A stretch of 64,000 nt of DNA from Cellulosilyticum sp. I15G10I2 (lineage in GTDB: Bacteria > Bacillota > Clostridia > Lachnospirales > Cellulosilyticaceae): positions 496,001 to 560,000 of the forward strand of contig NZ_FMMP01000009.1 of assembly GCF_900095725.1 (NCBI RefSeq), written 5' to 3'. The translations under genes and the position numbers were made by a program. Shown here piece by piece: positions 41,571-50,800 of this stretch; the first letter of the stretch is position 1, and each line of letters starts with the position of its first letter. Under the pieces are notes generated by a model. It ran no database searches. It worked only from the letters and a program-made list of their open reading frames with translations, and had not been told where the DNA came from.

Positions 41571-42248
41571 TTAACTGTCAACTTTACTTCCTCTAAATGG
41601 TTCCATTGTAACGGACGTATCTGAACTGATGCCTTCCTTAACAAATACCTTCTTTATAGTAAAAAAGATTATTTTCCAGTCTCGTATAAAACTTATATTA
41701 TCTATATACTCTACATCAAGATTAAACTTGTCTTCCCAGCTTATAGCATTACGCCCGTTGACTTGAGCATGTCCTGAAAGACCAGGTCTCACTTCATGTC
41801 TTCTCTTCTGATGTTCGTTATATAGTTCCAAATACTGAACCAGTAATGGCCTCGGCCCCACAATACTCATATCCCCTTTAAGAATATTGAATAGCTCAGG
41901 CAGTTCATCTAAAGAAGTTGATCTCAGCATACTACCAAACTTAGTAAGCCTCACTGAGTCTGGAAGCAGCTCACCGTTTTTGTTCTTCTCATCTGTCATT
42001 GTTCTGAACTTATACATAGTGAATATCTTCTCATTAAGCCCAGGTCTTTTCTGCTTAAACAATACAGGACTACCGAGCTTAACTCTTACTAATACACCAA
42101 CAGTTATAAACACCGGACTTAAAAAGATAATTGCCATCAAAGACAAAATGAAGTCCATTGGTCTTTTGAGAAATCTTCTATATAAAGCTTTTGAAGGTTT
42201 AGCTGTATTCCAATTTACTTCACTAACTGATTTAACTTCACTCTGCAT
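41571..42248 (-). CDS. Initiating phosphoglycosyltransferase, PglC-like
   Basis: The 225-residue protein has one re-entrant N-terminal helix (RPMDFILSLMAIIFLSPVFITVG) and the small monotopic PGT core: KRPGLNEKIFTMYKFRTMTD, LRSTSLDELPELFNILKGDM (catalytic Asp-Glu dyad) and SIVGPRPLL. It moves a phospho-sugar from its UDP carrier onto undecaprenyl phosphate. It has the short PglC-type architecture without the long WbaP N-terminal region, so phospho-bacillosamine is the likely substrate given the pgl-like genes on either side. Confidence 0.92.
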   Translation of the reverse strand: MQSEVKSVSEVNWNTAKPSKALYRRFLKRPMDFILSLMAIIFLSPVFITVGVLVRVKLGSPVLFKQKRPGLNEKIFTMYKFRTMTDEKNKNGELLPDSVRLTKFGSMLRSTSLDELPELFNILKGDMSIVGPRPLLVQYLELYNEHQKRRHEVRPGLSGHAQVNGRNAISWEDKFNLDVEYIDNISFIRDWKIIFFTIKKVFVKEGISSDTSVTMEPFRGSKVDS

Positions 42249-42268
42249 CTATTAGCACCTACTTTTTC

Positions 42269-43384
42269 TTAAGACCACAGTCCCTTTATAATTCCACAAA
42301 TTCTCTCAAGATCCTCATCAGTCATCTTAGTGTCACTAGGCAAGCACACACCATTTTCAAACAGCTTTTCACTTACATCTGAACCTATATAATCATACTC
42401 AGCAAAGAACGGCTGCATGTGCATTGGCTTCCACACAGGTCTTGATTCAATGTTCTCTTTCTCTAATGCCTCCATAACATCAAGAGGTCTTACTTTACCT
42501 TTCAACGTCATGACACTTAACCAGTAATTCGGCTCATTCCAGTCATTGATTGGCATGAAGTCTACACCACCAAGTTCACCAAGTTCTCTCTTGTAATATT
42601 CAAAGATATATTTCTTCTTAGCAACTCTCTGGTCTAATACTTTAAGCTGGCCTCTACCTATTCCAGCAACGACATTGCTCATACGGTAATTGAACCCCAA
42701 TTCGCTATGCTGATAGTGCCTTGCTGCATCTCTACTTTGAGTAGACCAGAATCTAACTTTCTTGATCTTCTCTTCATCATCAGAAACAAGCATCCCGCCA
42801 CCTGAAGTAGTGATGATCTTGTTTCCGTTAAAACTGAAAACCCCAAACTTACCAAAGGTTCCAGTATGTTTTCCTTTATAATAAGCTCCTAATGACTCTG
42901 CAGCATCTTCAATGACTGTTACATCATACTTACTACAGATATCCATGATCCTATCCATATCAGCTGACAGGCCATATAGATGTACAACTAAAACAGCCTT
43001 CACCTTATCACCATACTTTTCGAAGGCCGCTTCTAATGCTGATGCGTCCATATTCCATGTTTCATAATCACTATCTATAAAGACAGGAGTAGCATTCTGG
43101 TAGATAATCGGATTGGCTGTAGCAGAAAAAGTAAGGCTCTGGCAGAATACGATATCACCCTCACCTACTCCAGCAGCTCGAAGCGCCAAGTGAATAGCTC
43201 CTGTTCCAGAAGTTAAAGCAGCCGCATGTTCAGCTCCAACCTTAGTCGCTAATTCCCTTTCAAACTCATTCACATTTGGCCCAAGAGGCGCGATCCAATT
43301 CGTATCAAAAGCTTGCTGTACATATTGCATTTCATATCCTTCATCGCTCATGTGTGGGGATGAAAGCCAAATCTTATCTGCCAT
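42269..43384 (-). CDS. DegT/DnrJ/EryC1 aminotransferase, PglE-like
   Basis: The 371-residue PLP enzyme has AALTSGTGAIHLALRAAGVG, VIEDAAESLGAYYKGKHTG, and the Lys of FSFNGNKIITTSGGGMLVSD that holds PLP. GSHP-like SSPHMSDEGYEMQYVQQAFD and DTNWIAPLGPNVNEFE near the start are typical of PglE/LegC/PseC relatives. It would aminate the 4-keto sugar made by the pglF-like dehydratase. ATG 43384 is chosen for its upstream GAGAGG. First gene of the operon running to 30075. Confidence 0.92.
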   Translation of the reverse strand: MADKIWLSSPHMSDEGYEMQYVQQAFDTNWIAPLGPNVNEFERELATKVGAEHAAALTSGTGAIHLALRAAGVGEGDIVFCQSLTFSATANPIIYQNATPVFIDSDYETWNMDASALEAAFEKYGDKVKAVLVVHLYGLSADMDRIMDICSKYDVTVIEDAAESLGAYYKGKHTGTFGKFGVFSFNGNKIITTSGGGMLVSDDEEKIKKVRFWSTQSRDAARHYQHSELGFNYRMSNVVAGIGRGQLKVLDQRVAKKKYIFEYYKRELGELGGVDFMPINDWNEPNYWLSVMTLKGKVRPLDVMEALEKENIESRPVWKPMHMQPFFAEYDYIGSDVSEKLFENGVCLPSDTKMTDEDLERICGIIKGLWS

Positions 43385-43629
43385 TTTCAAAACCTCTCTC
43401 CTTGAAAACTTGTACATCTACATACTTCTTTTATATTACCATTCAATCATAAAAATGAAATTTCTTCCTCTTCTACTTCATCCGACAAACTACCTTCACA
43501 ATCAATGCAAAGCCTTTATCCTCTACTATGCATTTTTTCTTATACTCCATCAATCACTCACCTCAAAATTATATTTTGAAGGTATTCTATTCATATATAA
43601 GAAGGAATTAAAAATTCTTTACATTTTAT

Positions 43630-44160
43630 TCATATTTTCTCCAGTAAGTTAATGATATTTGAAAATCCCTTAAGAGTCTCAAATGTTTCCGTATTTAGCA
43701 CAGCAATCTTTCTTTCTTTAAAATCTTCTTTTATACTATTTAAGAAAATCCCAATATCATCTCTTGACTCTATGTAATGTATATCTTTCATATCACTAGT
43801 GGCAAATTTAACAAGTTCACTTATTTCATCACCCTCTAGCACGATATAAAGCTTTTGCTTCTCTGTAGTTAACTCGATAATCTGTTCACGTATTTTTTCT
43901 TTTGTTTCATTAATATAATTATAGTGATATTTGATATAAGTACTTGTTTTATTTATTTTTTCAAGCATACCTTTAGGCGTAAGCATATAAGCTACTCTAT
44001 TCATAGGAATCTGATTGATTTTTATCAGACCTTCCTTCACCATTTTATTAACCAACAAATTGACACTTCCTAAAGAAATCTGTGTTTTAGAAGATAGTTC
44101 TCTCTGTGTAATATTTTGATCTTGCTCAATCGCATGAAGTATGACATATTCTTTATCCAT
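43630..44160 (-). CDS. Winged-helix (MarR-like) regulator of the glycan locus
   Basis: The 176-residue protein has an N-terminal winged helix (ILHAIEQDQNITQRELSSKT, QISLGSVNLLVNKMVKEGLI), then a helical linker and a C-terminal alpha/beta domain (LYIVLEGDEISELVKFATSD, RKIAVLNTETFETL). Such stand-alone regulators often head polysaccharide clusters. It has a good promoter at 44200-44229 and lies between the operon starting at 43384 and the divergent dehydratase gene, so control of both is likely but inferred. The 200-base gap 43430-43629 before the operon has no recognisable feature. Confidence 0.78.
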   Translation of the reverse strand: MDKEYVILHAIEQDQNITQRELSSKTQISLGSVNLLVNKMVKEGLIKINQIPMNRVAYMLTPKGMLEKINKTSTYIKYHYNYINETKEKIREQIIELTTEKQKLYIVLEGDEISELVKFATSDMKDIHYIESRDDIGIFLNSIKEDFKERKIAVLNTETFETLKGFSNIINLLEKI

Positions 44161-44199
44161 ATACTATTTTCCTCCACTGTTCATTCTTTGAACAGCATT

Positions 44200-44229
44200 A
44201 GTATATAACTTCATAATATGTTGTGTCAA
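44200..44229 (-). promoter_or_regulatory. Promoter of the winged-helix regulator
   Basis: On the minus strand TTGACA (44229-44224) is followed 18 bases later by TATACT (44205-44200), 40 bases upstream of the start codon. The -35 is a perfect consensus. Confidence 0.7.
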
Positions 44230-44342
44230 CTTTTTTACATATTCCTCATCAATCTCGTGTTGTCTTAGCCTAATTATAGCATAATATTTACAGTACATGC
44301 CCTTTTTTTAAGATTTCCCACAAAAAACCACCTTAAAAAGTT

Positions 44343-44368
44343 ACCAAACGATTAAGTTTGGTTTTTTA
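44343..44368 (+). terminator. Leader terminator ahead of the pglF-like gene
   Basis: ACCAAAC (44343-44349) and GTTTGGT (44356-44362) form a hairpin followed at once by TTTTT on the plus strand. It lies about 75 bases upstream of the dehydratase start, with no plus-strand gene before it, so it would stop transcripts of the leader: a candidate attenuator. Confidence 0.6.
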
Positions 44369-44442
44369 CTTTTTTTATTACCTTTATTATGATAAAATTT
44401 AAAGGATATTTATTTTATATAGAATCGGAGATGACTTTATTC

Positions 44443-46332
44443 ATGAAACGTTACAAAATTCTTTTAATGTTAATAGATGCCATTCTTATTAATCTTGCCT
44501 TTTTCCTCGCCTTATGGCTAAGACTAGAATTTGAAATTCCCCCTAACTTTTGGACGGCTTATAAAAACAGTATACTCATTATCCCACTAATACAGGTTGC
44601 AGTATTTATACTATTTAAGATTTATAATATTCTTTGGCAGTATACAAGCACTAAAGAACTTATTCAATTAGGGATAGCTGTACTTATAGGAAGTTTGGGT
44701 TGCTTAGGTTTTGGGGTCATGACAGGACATCTTTTGCCTCGTTCTGTTTATATTATCTATCTTCTCATTATACTCATCTTTATGGCTGGCTCTCGTATAA
44801 GCATTCGTATCCTCTATCGTCTGCTGAAACATGATGAATTTTCACTGAAGATGCTATTTAATAAAGAAACAGATGTACACAAAAGACGCATTATGATTAT
44901 AGGCGCTGGCGAAGCTAGTTCTGTCCTTATCAAAGAACTCCAGAAAGAATTTAACAGTACAAACGATGTAGTCCTTGCTGTAGATGATGACACACGTAAA
45001 CACCACTCAAGTATCCACGGTGTGCCTGTTAGGGGAACTATTGAAGATATACCAACATTAGTGACCAAATGGCTGATCGATGAAATTATTATCGCCATTC
45101 CTTCAGCTTCTAGAAAACGCATTTCACAGATTTTGAAAATATGTAATACTACAAACTGTAAACTCAAGATTGCCCCCCCTCTTACTAAAGCTGTCGAAGC
45201 CTCTCTTGGCATCAAAAATATTAGACCTGTAAATATAGAAGATCTCCTAGGAAGAGAAGAAATCGACTTAGACGCTACTGGTGTTGCTAACTATCTAAAA
45301 GATAATATCATCCTTGTAACAGGCGGTGGCGGATCTATAGGTTCTGAACTTTGCAGACAGATTATGTGTTTTAGTCCTAAAAAACTTATAATTTTTGATA
45401 TTTACGAAAATAATGCTTATGATCTTCAAAACGAACTGCTGCAAAGAGGAATAAGTCCCTTGTCCTTAGAGGTTATCATTGGTTCAGTACGTGATGCAGC
45501 TAAGCTAAGGCAAGTCATAGAAAAATACACTCCGAATATTATCTTTCATGCTGCTGCTCATAAACATGTACCGCTTATGGAGGCTAATCCTGAAGAGGCT
45601 GTTAAAAATAATGTGTTTGGCACCCTAAATACCGCACTGCTTGCCAAAGAGCTTAAGGTTAAAAAATTTATTCTTATTTCTACAGATAAAGCTGTTAATC
45701 CAACTAATGTGATGGGTGCCACTAAACGCATCTGTGAGATGATCATACAGTCTCTTAGCAAAGAACCTTCTGATACTGAGTTTGCTGCCGTAAGATTTGG
45801 CAATGTACTTGGCAGCAATGGTAGTGTTATTCCTCTTTTCAAAAGACAACTGGAAGCCGGAGGGCCTCTTACAGTAACCCACGCAGAGATTATCAGATAC
45901 TTTATGACCATCCCCGAAGCCGCGAGACTGATCCTGCAAGCTATGAGCTTTGCTAAGGGTGGTGAAATCTTTGTATTAGATATGGGTGAACCTGTTAAGA
46001 TATTAGATTTAGCTAAGAACTTTATTAAATTATCCGGCCTATCTGTAGGCAAAGATATCGAGATTAAAATAACAGGACTTAGACCAGGTGAAAAACTTTA
46101 TGAAGAACTTTTGATGGATGAAGAAGGCCTCCAAAAAACAGGTTGTGATAAAATCTTTGTAGCTCACCCCCTTGATTTATCCTTTGAAGAACTTAATAAA
46201 CAACTAGATCTATTACTACATAGTATATATGATAAAGAAACACTTAAAGCATGCATTGGTAGTATTGTACCAACTTATAAAATGCCCCTAGCTTCTACAG
46301 AAAAATCTAAACCTTATGATACCGCTATGTAA
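44443..46332 (+). CDS. Membrane-bound UDP-HexNAc 4,6-dehydratase, PglF/CapD-like
   Basis: About 629 residues. Four N-terminal helices (LLMLIDAILINLAFFLALWL onward to residue 130), a CoA-binding-like Rossmann domain (IMIIGAGEASSVLIKEL), then the dehydratase domain with ILVTGGGGSIGSELCRQI, FHAAAHKHVPLMEANP and STDKAVNPTNVMGATKR (the altered Met-based active site of this class), ending GLRPGEKLYEELL. It starts the bacillosamine-type route from UDP-GlcNAc. GGAG at 44427 lies near ATG 44443; ATGs at 44431 and 44389 are alternatives. It diverges from the operon that holds its partner enzymes. Confidence 0.92.
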   Translation: MKRYKILLMLIDAILINLAFFLALWLRLEFEIPPNFWTAYKNSILIIPLIQVAVFILFKIYNILWQYTSTKELIQLGIAVLIGSLGCLGFGVMTGHLLPRSVYIIYLLIILIFMAGSRISIRILYRLLKHDEFSLKMLFNKETDVHKRRIMIIGAGEASSVLIKELQKEFNSTNDVVLAVDDDTRKHHSSIHGVPVRGTIEDIPTLVTKWLIDEIIIAIPSASRKRISQILKICNTTNCKLKIAPPLTKAVEASLGIKNIRPVNIEDLLGREEIDLDATGVANYLKDNIILVTGGGGSIGSELCRQIMCFSPKKLIIFDIYENNAYDLQNELLQRGISPLSLEVIIGSVRDAAKLRQVIEKYTPNIIFHAAAHKHVPLMEANPEEAVKNNVFGTLNTALLAKELKVKKFILISTDKAVNPTNVMGATKRICEMIIQSLSKEPSDTEFAAVRFGNVLGSNGSVIPLFKRQLEAGGPLTVTHAEIIRYFMTIPEAARLILQAMSFAKGGEIFVLDMGEPVKILDLAKNFIKLSGLSVGKDIEIKITGLRPGEKLYEELLMDEEGLQKTGCDKIFVAHPLDLSFEELNKQLDLLLHSIYDKETLKACIGSIVPTYKMPLASTEKSKPYDTAM

Positions 46333-46352
46333 GCCATTGTATAGTTCTAACT

Positions 46353-46399
46353 AAAAAGGTGTAATAGCAAGTCTACCCCAACTGCTACTACACCTTTTT
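46353..46399. terminator. Bidirectional terminator between dehydratase and ligase genes
   Basis: AAAAAGGTGTA (46353-46363) and TACACCTTTTT (46389-46399) pair, continuing into TAGCA/TGCTA. The two genes converge here, and both strands end in a T-run. Confidence 0.87.
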
Positions 46400-46414
46400 A
46401 TTGCTCTAAAAAAA

Positions 46415-48280
46415 TTATGTTTCTATTTCTTTTGTTACTTGGTGACTTACTAAATAATTAATGCTTATACCAGTTCCTAGTAATATCCAAGATATAAATG
46501 CTATTCCTACTACCGAGTCATTAAATACTCCCGTCACTAAATAGCCCATTATACCCAAAAACGTAGCTATCCCTGTTAATTCTATAGAAGCATATCTGCT
46601 TTTCCAAGTATATAATCCCATGCTTTGTGCGATATATCCTATAATAAGAATGAGATATACAATCAGAGCTACTCCTCCATTGTTAATCCCTATTTGCAGA
46701 TACATGTTATGAGGTTTGTCTACGATTATATTAGCATCATACAATGCATAGAATTTTGAAATATAGTCATTCTGAGGAAAATACATCACAAAAGTATCTA
46801 CTCCCTTACCAATAATTAAACTATCTATAAGTATAGGAATACTTCTACTCCATATATAACCTCTTCCAGAACCACTTCTTTCTTTTCCTTTAAATCCAAT
46901 AACAGGGGCATCCATTATCTTTATTTCCTTTTGTGTGTAGCTATCTATTGGATATACGCCTTGTATAGAATCTACTTTAATAGGGATAACCTGTTTATTA
47001 TCTATACAAAGTGCAACACCCGCTACCCGTGTATTCTCCTTACTTGTAAAAATTTTTTCGAATGTAAGAGAAGCAAACCTATCATCTTTTGTGCTATAGA
47101 CCTTTTCTGTCTCCTCATATTCAACTGGCTTCTCCTCTTGATCATAAAACCCAAGCTCCCCTTGTAACGATGTGATCGCAAGTGCATTATTTTGCATTAC
47201 AATAACTACTTTTCCATCTTCACTTCTTATTTCCCTTACATGTAATTTGTTTTTATAGATAGTTAGTTGATCTTCCGGAGTAATAATAACTTCTATATCT
47301 CTCATTAACCTTTGAATCTGTAGTACAAATTTTCCACCGCTTGCTTGATTTACCCCAACCAAGATAACCACCCCTGCCAAAATAGTTGATATAGTAATAA
47401 ACCACTTCTTAATGGCAATCCTGCCAAATATAAACAATGCCATTAGTACCGCTAGTGCACATCCTATCATTCCCGCTCTCGACCCACTAGCAACTACCAA
47501 AAATATATTACAAAAGGCAAGCAATGTGAATAAAAATTGTTTTATCCAATCTTTCACAAAAAATATTGAAACGAAAAAGATCGGGAACACCAAGGCAACA
47601 AAACTCCCCAAATAGTTTGGGTTCGAAAAAGTCCCATAAGCTGTTTTACTCCCTATCTTGGTTCCTAATGCTTCTCTTAAGTGTGCATATTTTTCAGGCA
47701 CAATAAGCGCTCTTCCTATCTCAGTATGAATCATAAGGTCTTTACCAATCCACTGTGACAATCCTATAATAGTTAAAATACCTGTTACAATCCCCAGTGG
47801 TATCAATATATATTTATAGTGGACAGGCTTATTAAAGCCATAGAGGGTATAGAACATGATAAGTACGTAACATAACGTAACCACCATACCTTCATTTCTA
47901 TCAGGTACTCCCCATAACGCTATATATTTGTATTCTGAAAAAATAGTGGAAAGAATAGAAAATAATAAGAATATGCCAGTGCCAATAGAGTAAAACAATA
48001 TGTAATTATCTTTTTTTATCTTACTTTTGTCAAACAAGAAAAAAAGCATCACAATCATAATACCGGTGATGAGAATAATCATCATAGCTTTTTCTTGAGC
48101 AAAAAAATCTACAATTTGTGACTTTCTAAATACACTTTGTACAGCTTCACTTGGAACTATTATCTTCATCCTTACAATTAGAGGAACTAATGTAAGCATG
48201 AGCGCAATTGGAATAAGCAGTATATTATTTATTCTTTCCTCTGATTTTTCCTGCCTTCTTTGTTTACTTTCTTTAGACAT
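46415..48280 (-). CDS. Wzy_C-type O-antigen ligase/polymerase, copy 1
   Basis: The 621-residue protein has about 12 membrane helices and two external regions. The Wzy_C motif KPHNMYLQIGINNGG near residue 525 has the key His, and SGSRAGMIGCALAV near 270 is typical of WaaL/PglL/TupA-type ligases. Between about 320 and 470 lies a beta-rich soluble insertion (LHVREIRSEDGKVVIVMQNN, YSTKDDRFASLTFEKIF). In a Gram-positive cell these enzymes move lipid-linked glycans onto surface protein or wall polymer. ATG 48280 is chosen for GAGGT. It is a close paralogue of 48763-50616. Confidence 0.88.
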   Translation of the reverse strand: MSKESKQRRQEKSEERINNILLIPIALMLTLVPLIVRMKIIVPSEAVQSVFRKSQIVDFFAQEKAMMIILITGIMIVMLFFLFDKSKIKKDNYILFYSIGTGIFLLFSILSTIFSEYKYIALWGVPDRNEGMVVTLCYVLIMFYTLYGFNKPVHYKYILIPLGIVTGILTIIGLSQWIGKDLMIHTEIGRALIVPEKYAHLREALGTKIGSKTAYGTFSNPNYLGSFVALVFPIFFVSIFFVKDWIKQFLFTLLAFCNIFLVVASGSRAGMIGCALAVLMALFIFGRIAIKKWFITISTILAGVVILVGVNQASGGKFVLQIQRLMRDIEVIITPEDQLTIYKNKLHVREIRSEDGKVVIVMQNNALAITSLQGELGFYDQEEKPVEYEETEKVYSTKDDRFASLTFEKIFTSKENTRVAGVALCIDNKQVIPIKVDSIQGVYPIDSYTQKEIKIMDAPVIGFKGKERSGSGRGYIWSRSIPILIDSLIIGKGVDTFVMYFPQNDYISKFYALYDANIIVDKPHNMYLQIGINNGGVALIVYLILIIGYIAQSMGLYTWKSRYASIELTGIATFLGIMGYLVTGVFNDSVVGIAFISWILLGTGISINYLVSHQVTKEIET

Positions 48281-48762
48281 AATATTTCTACCTCGCACAA
48301 TAAAGTTTTATTATAATTTTATCATAATTTATGACAAATTTGCCTCCTCGACTCTAAAGAGGCCCTGTCACCCTTGCCATTATCGAATAATAGAGTATTA
48401 CTTTTCCAGTTTGTGCCTTACTTACCCTGTTAATTATGTAAAACTTACGAAGCTCAGTCACATTTAGGTCTATTACCAACGGTTTACGCTTAAACACTAT
48501 TTGTTGCCAAAAACGCTCCTAAACTCGCTACTGGTTTCTTGACTAAAGATTTATCAGATAGGATTTCCACCTATTAAACTACAAGCAACTTCCAAGTCGC
48601 ACCACAAAATTATTTACACTCCTAAAGATTTTGTTTACAGGAAACCTAAAAGGTCTGACTCGAATAGAATGCATCCAAATCAGACCTTAACAACACAAAT
48701 TTTATTTTTTCATCCGTCTACTTTCTAGGATACAGTTAATATTTAATTAATGCTTTCCTGTC
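48281..48762. other. Gene-free gap between the two ligase genes
   Basis: No convincing coding sequence. AAGGTCTGA (48649-48657) and TCAGACCTT (48680-48688) form a long-looped hairpin that could end the upstream ligase transcript on the minus strand. The stretch 48440-48600 has mixed composition unlike its surroundings and may be a transposon relic, but I could not recognise it. Confidence 0.4.
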
Positions 48763-50616
48763 TTATACTTCTACTTTATCATGAACATTTATATAATTGA
48801 TAGCTATTCCCATTCCTAAGAGTATCCAAAATATAGGCGCCACAGATACAACTGAGTCATTAAATACTCCTGCTATCAAATAACCTACTATAGATGCCAG
48901 AGTAGCTATACCTATAATTTCTTCTTTTTTGTAATATACCTTTAATGCATACATTTTAAAGCTATTAATAATGTATATCAACATCAGTGAAATAAAACTC
49001 GCTAACGCTATCCCCCCCTGGTTAATGGCCATTTGAAGATATAGATTATGAGGTTTATCTACTACTTTATTAGGATCCCCAAGTGCATAATATTTACCTA
49101 AATAATCTTGCTGTGGAAACTCTAGTACATAAGTATCTGGTCCATGACCTATAAAGAATGTATTTTTGATCATCGGCAAACTCCTTGACCAAAGGTAACC
49201 TCTTGACGAGCCTATTTTTTCCTTTCCTTTGAATCCAAGTGTCTCTGGAAAATCTATTTCTGTTTTTTGTTGGGTAAAACTATCTACTAAGTAAATACCT
49301 TCCTGATCTGTTATTTGAAAAGCAAATAAGCCTCTATTCTTATAGACAAGTCCAATTCCTGATAACTTTGATGTATCATCTGCTTTAAAAAACGCTTCAA
49401 ACTTTAAGTCTATAAATCTACTATCCTGTGTAAAATAGATATTCTTTTCTAATTGATACTCAACTTCATTTTCTTTTTTATCTGTAAAACTAATACCTTC
49501 TGGCGTACTTTCTAAAGTAAGTTTTTCTTCTTGGGTAATAATTATAAGCTTACCCTCACTTATAATAAGATCTCGGATAGGAAGGTAATCTCTATAGTCA
49601 ACATCATTATTTACCGGCTTAAATATCTGAAGGCTATCTGCTAAAAGACTTGTTGTTTTATAAAGCATAATTCCTTTGGTAGCAATACCAAGCCCTACTA
49701 CTATTGTCAGTATCCCTATTAAAATAGGGAAAATCAACCGCTTTTTACTCCATGCTTTTTTTAGGAAAATGACTCCTAATAAAATAATCGCACCTATTGT
49801 TCCTAGAATACCAGCTCTTGAACCACTCCCGAAAAGTAAAGATAAACTACTTAAAGCGATAATACTAAGAAATATTTTTTCTATTTTTCCTTTCACAAAA
49901 AAAGCAAGAGTCATAAATAGAGGAATCATCATGGCTGTAAAACTTCCTATATAGTTGGGATTATACATGGTTGCTGTAACCCTAGCCTTTTGAATATTTG
50001 TCATTAATCGTTCTCTTATTTCGGCAAATTCATTAGGTATGATAAGCTGCTTTCCTATATTAGATACTAATAGGTCCATACCCATATATTGTGAAATACC
50101 TATTATAGTGCTGATAATAACAAGTAGTCCTAAGCTATAGATAATATATTTGTAGCACTCGGCATTTTGAAATGCATATAGCGTATAAAGCATCATAATA
50201 GTATAACAAAAAATAATAACCATTCCCTCTGCTCTATCTGGTACCCCCCACATAGCTATATCTTTATAGTCTGAGAATAGTGTAGAAAGAACTGTAAAAG
50301 CTATAAATATAGCGGTAATAATTATATACATTGTAATTTTCTTATCCTTTTTAAGCTTATACTTATCAAATAGTAAAAACAAGATAAGCATCATAACTAT
50401 AGAACTAGCCAATATAAAGACTGCTTTATATTGAGAATAAAAATCTATAAATTGTTGTTCTCGAAACACCTCATGAACTATTTGACTAGCTTGTACTTCT
50501 TTTAGCCTTACTATAAGAGGTACTATTCCTAGCAAAAACATAATAGGCATAAATAGTATAATAAGTATTTGTTTCTCTTTTTTCTCTAAACTTTTTTGTT
50601 TTACATTTTCTAACAT
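48763..50616 (-). CDS. Wzy_C-type O-antigen ligase/polymerase, copy 2
   Basis: The 617-residue protein has the same layout as copy 1: about 12 helices, FGSGSRAGILGTIGAIIL near 265, the beta-rich insertion (about 330-470), SRGYLWSRSLPMIKNTFFIG, and the active motif KPHNLYLQMAINQGG. Identity to copy 1 is moderate, so the duplication is old and the specificities may differ. It lies directly upstream, in transcription order, of copy 1 and downstream of two S-layer-like genes on the same strand. Confidence 0.88.
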   Translation of the reverse strand: MLENVKQKSLEKKEKQILIILFMPIMFLLGIVPLIVRLKEVQASQIVHEVFREQQFIDFYSQYKAVFILASSIVMMLILFLLFDKYKLKKDKKITMYIIITAIFIAFTVLSTLFSDYKDIAMWGVPDRAEGMVIIFCYTIMMLYTLYAFQNAECYKYIIYSLGLLVIISTIIGISQYMGMDLLVSNIGKQLIIPNEFAEIRERLMTNIQKARVTATMYNPNYIGSFTAMMIPLFMTLAFFVKGKIEKIFLSIIALSSLSLLFGSGSRAGILGTIGAIILLGVIFLKKAWSKKRLIFPILIGILTIVVGLGIATKGIMLYKTTSLLADSLQIFKPVNNDVDYRDYLPIRDLIISEGKLIIITQEEKLTLESTPEGISFTDKKENEVEYQLEKNIYFTQDSRFIDLKFEAFFKADDTSKLSGIGLVYKNRGLFAFQITDQEGIYLVDSFTQQKTEIDFPETLGFKGKEKIGSSRGYLWSRSLPMIKNTFFIGHGPDTYVLEFPQQDYLGKYYALGDPNKVVDKPHNLYLQMAINQGGIALASFISLMLIYIINSFKMYALKVYYKKEEIIGIATLASIVGYLIAGVFNDSVVSVAPIFWILLGMGIAINYINVHDKVEV

Positions 50617-50755
50617 GCGTATCCCTTTCTATGTTATAAAATAATTATGAATACATCTTTTATATTTTATCATATTATTCCTAGAGGGTATACTCTTATC
50701 TACATAATCTGTATTTTTTATTCTATAGCCACTATATTTTTATATTATCATAATA

Positions 50756-50787
50756 AAAAGCGACCTAATAATTTAGGCCGCTTTTTT
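50756..50787 (-). terminator. Terminator of S-layer-like gene 2
   Basis: AAAAGCGACCTAA (50756-50768) pairs with TTAGGCCGCTTTT (50773-50785) with one mismatch and a 4-base loop. It lies 14 bases after the stop at 50801. Confidence 0.8.
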
Positions 50788-50800
50788 AATAAACTAATAA

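Noticed and set aside
45558-46052. Minus-strand frames opposite the pglF-like gene
   Set aside because: They lie wholly within a conserved dehydratase domain on the other strand and show no family motifs.
48440-48600. Possible group II intron or IS200/IS605 end between the ligase genes
   Set aside because: I could not identify conserved intron domains or a transposase; the resemblance is too weak to call.
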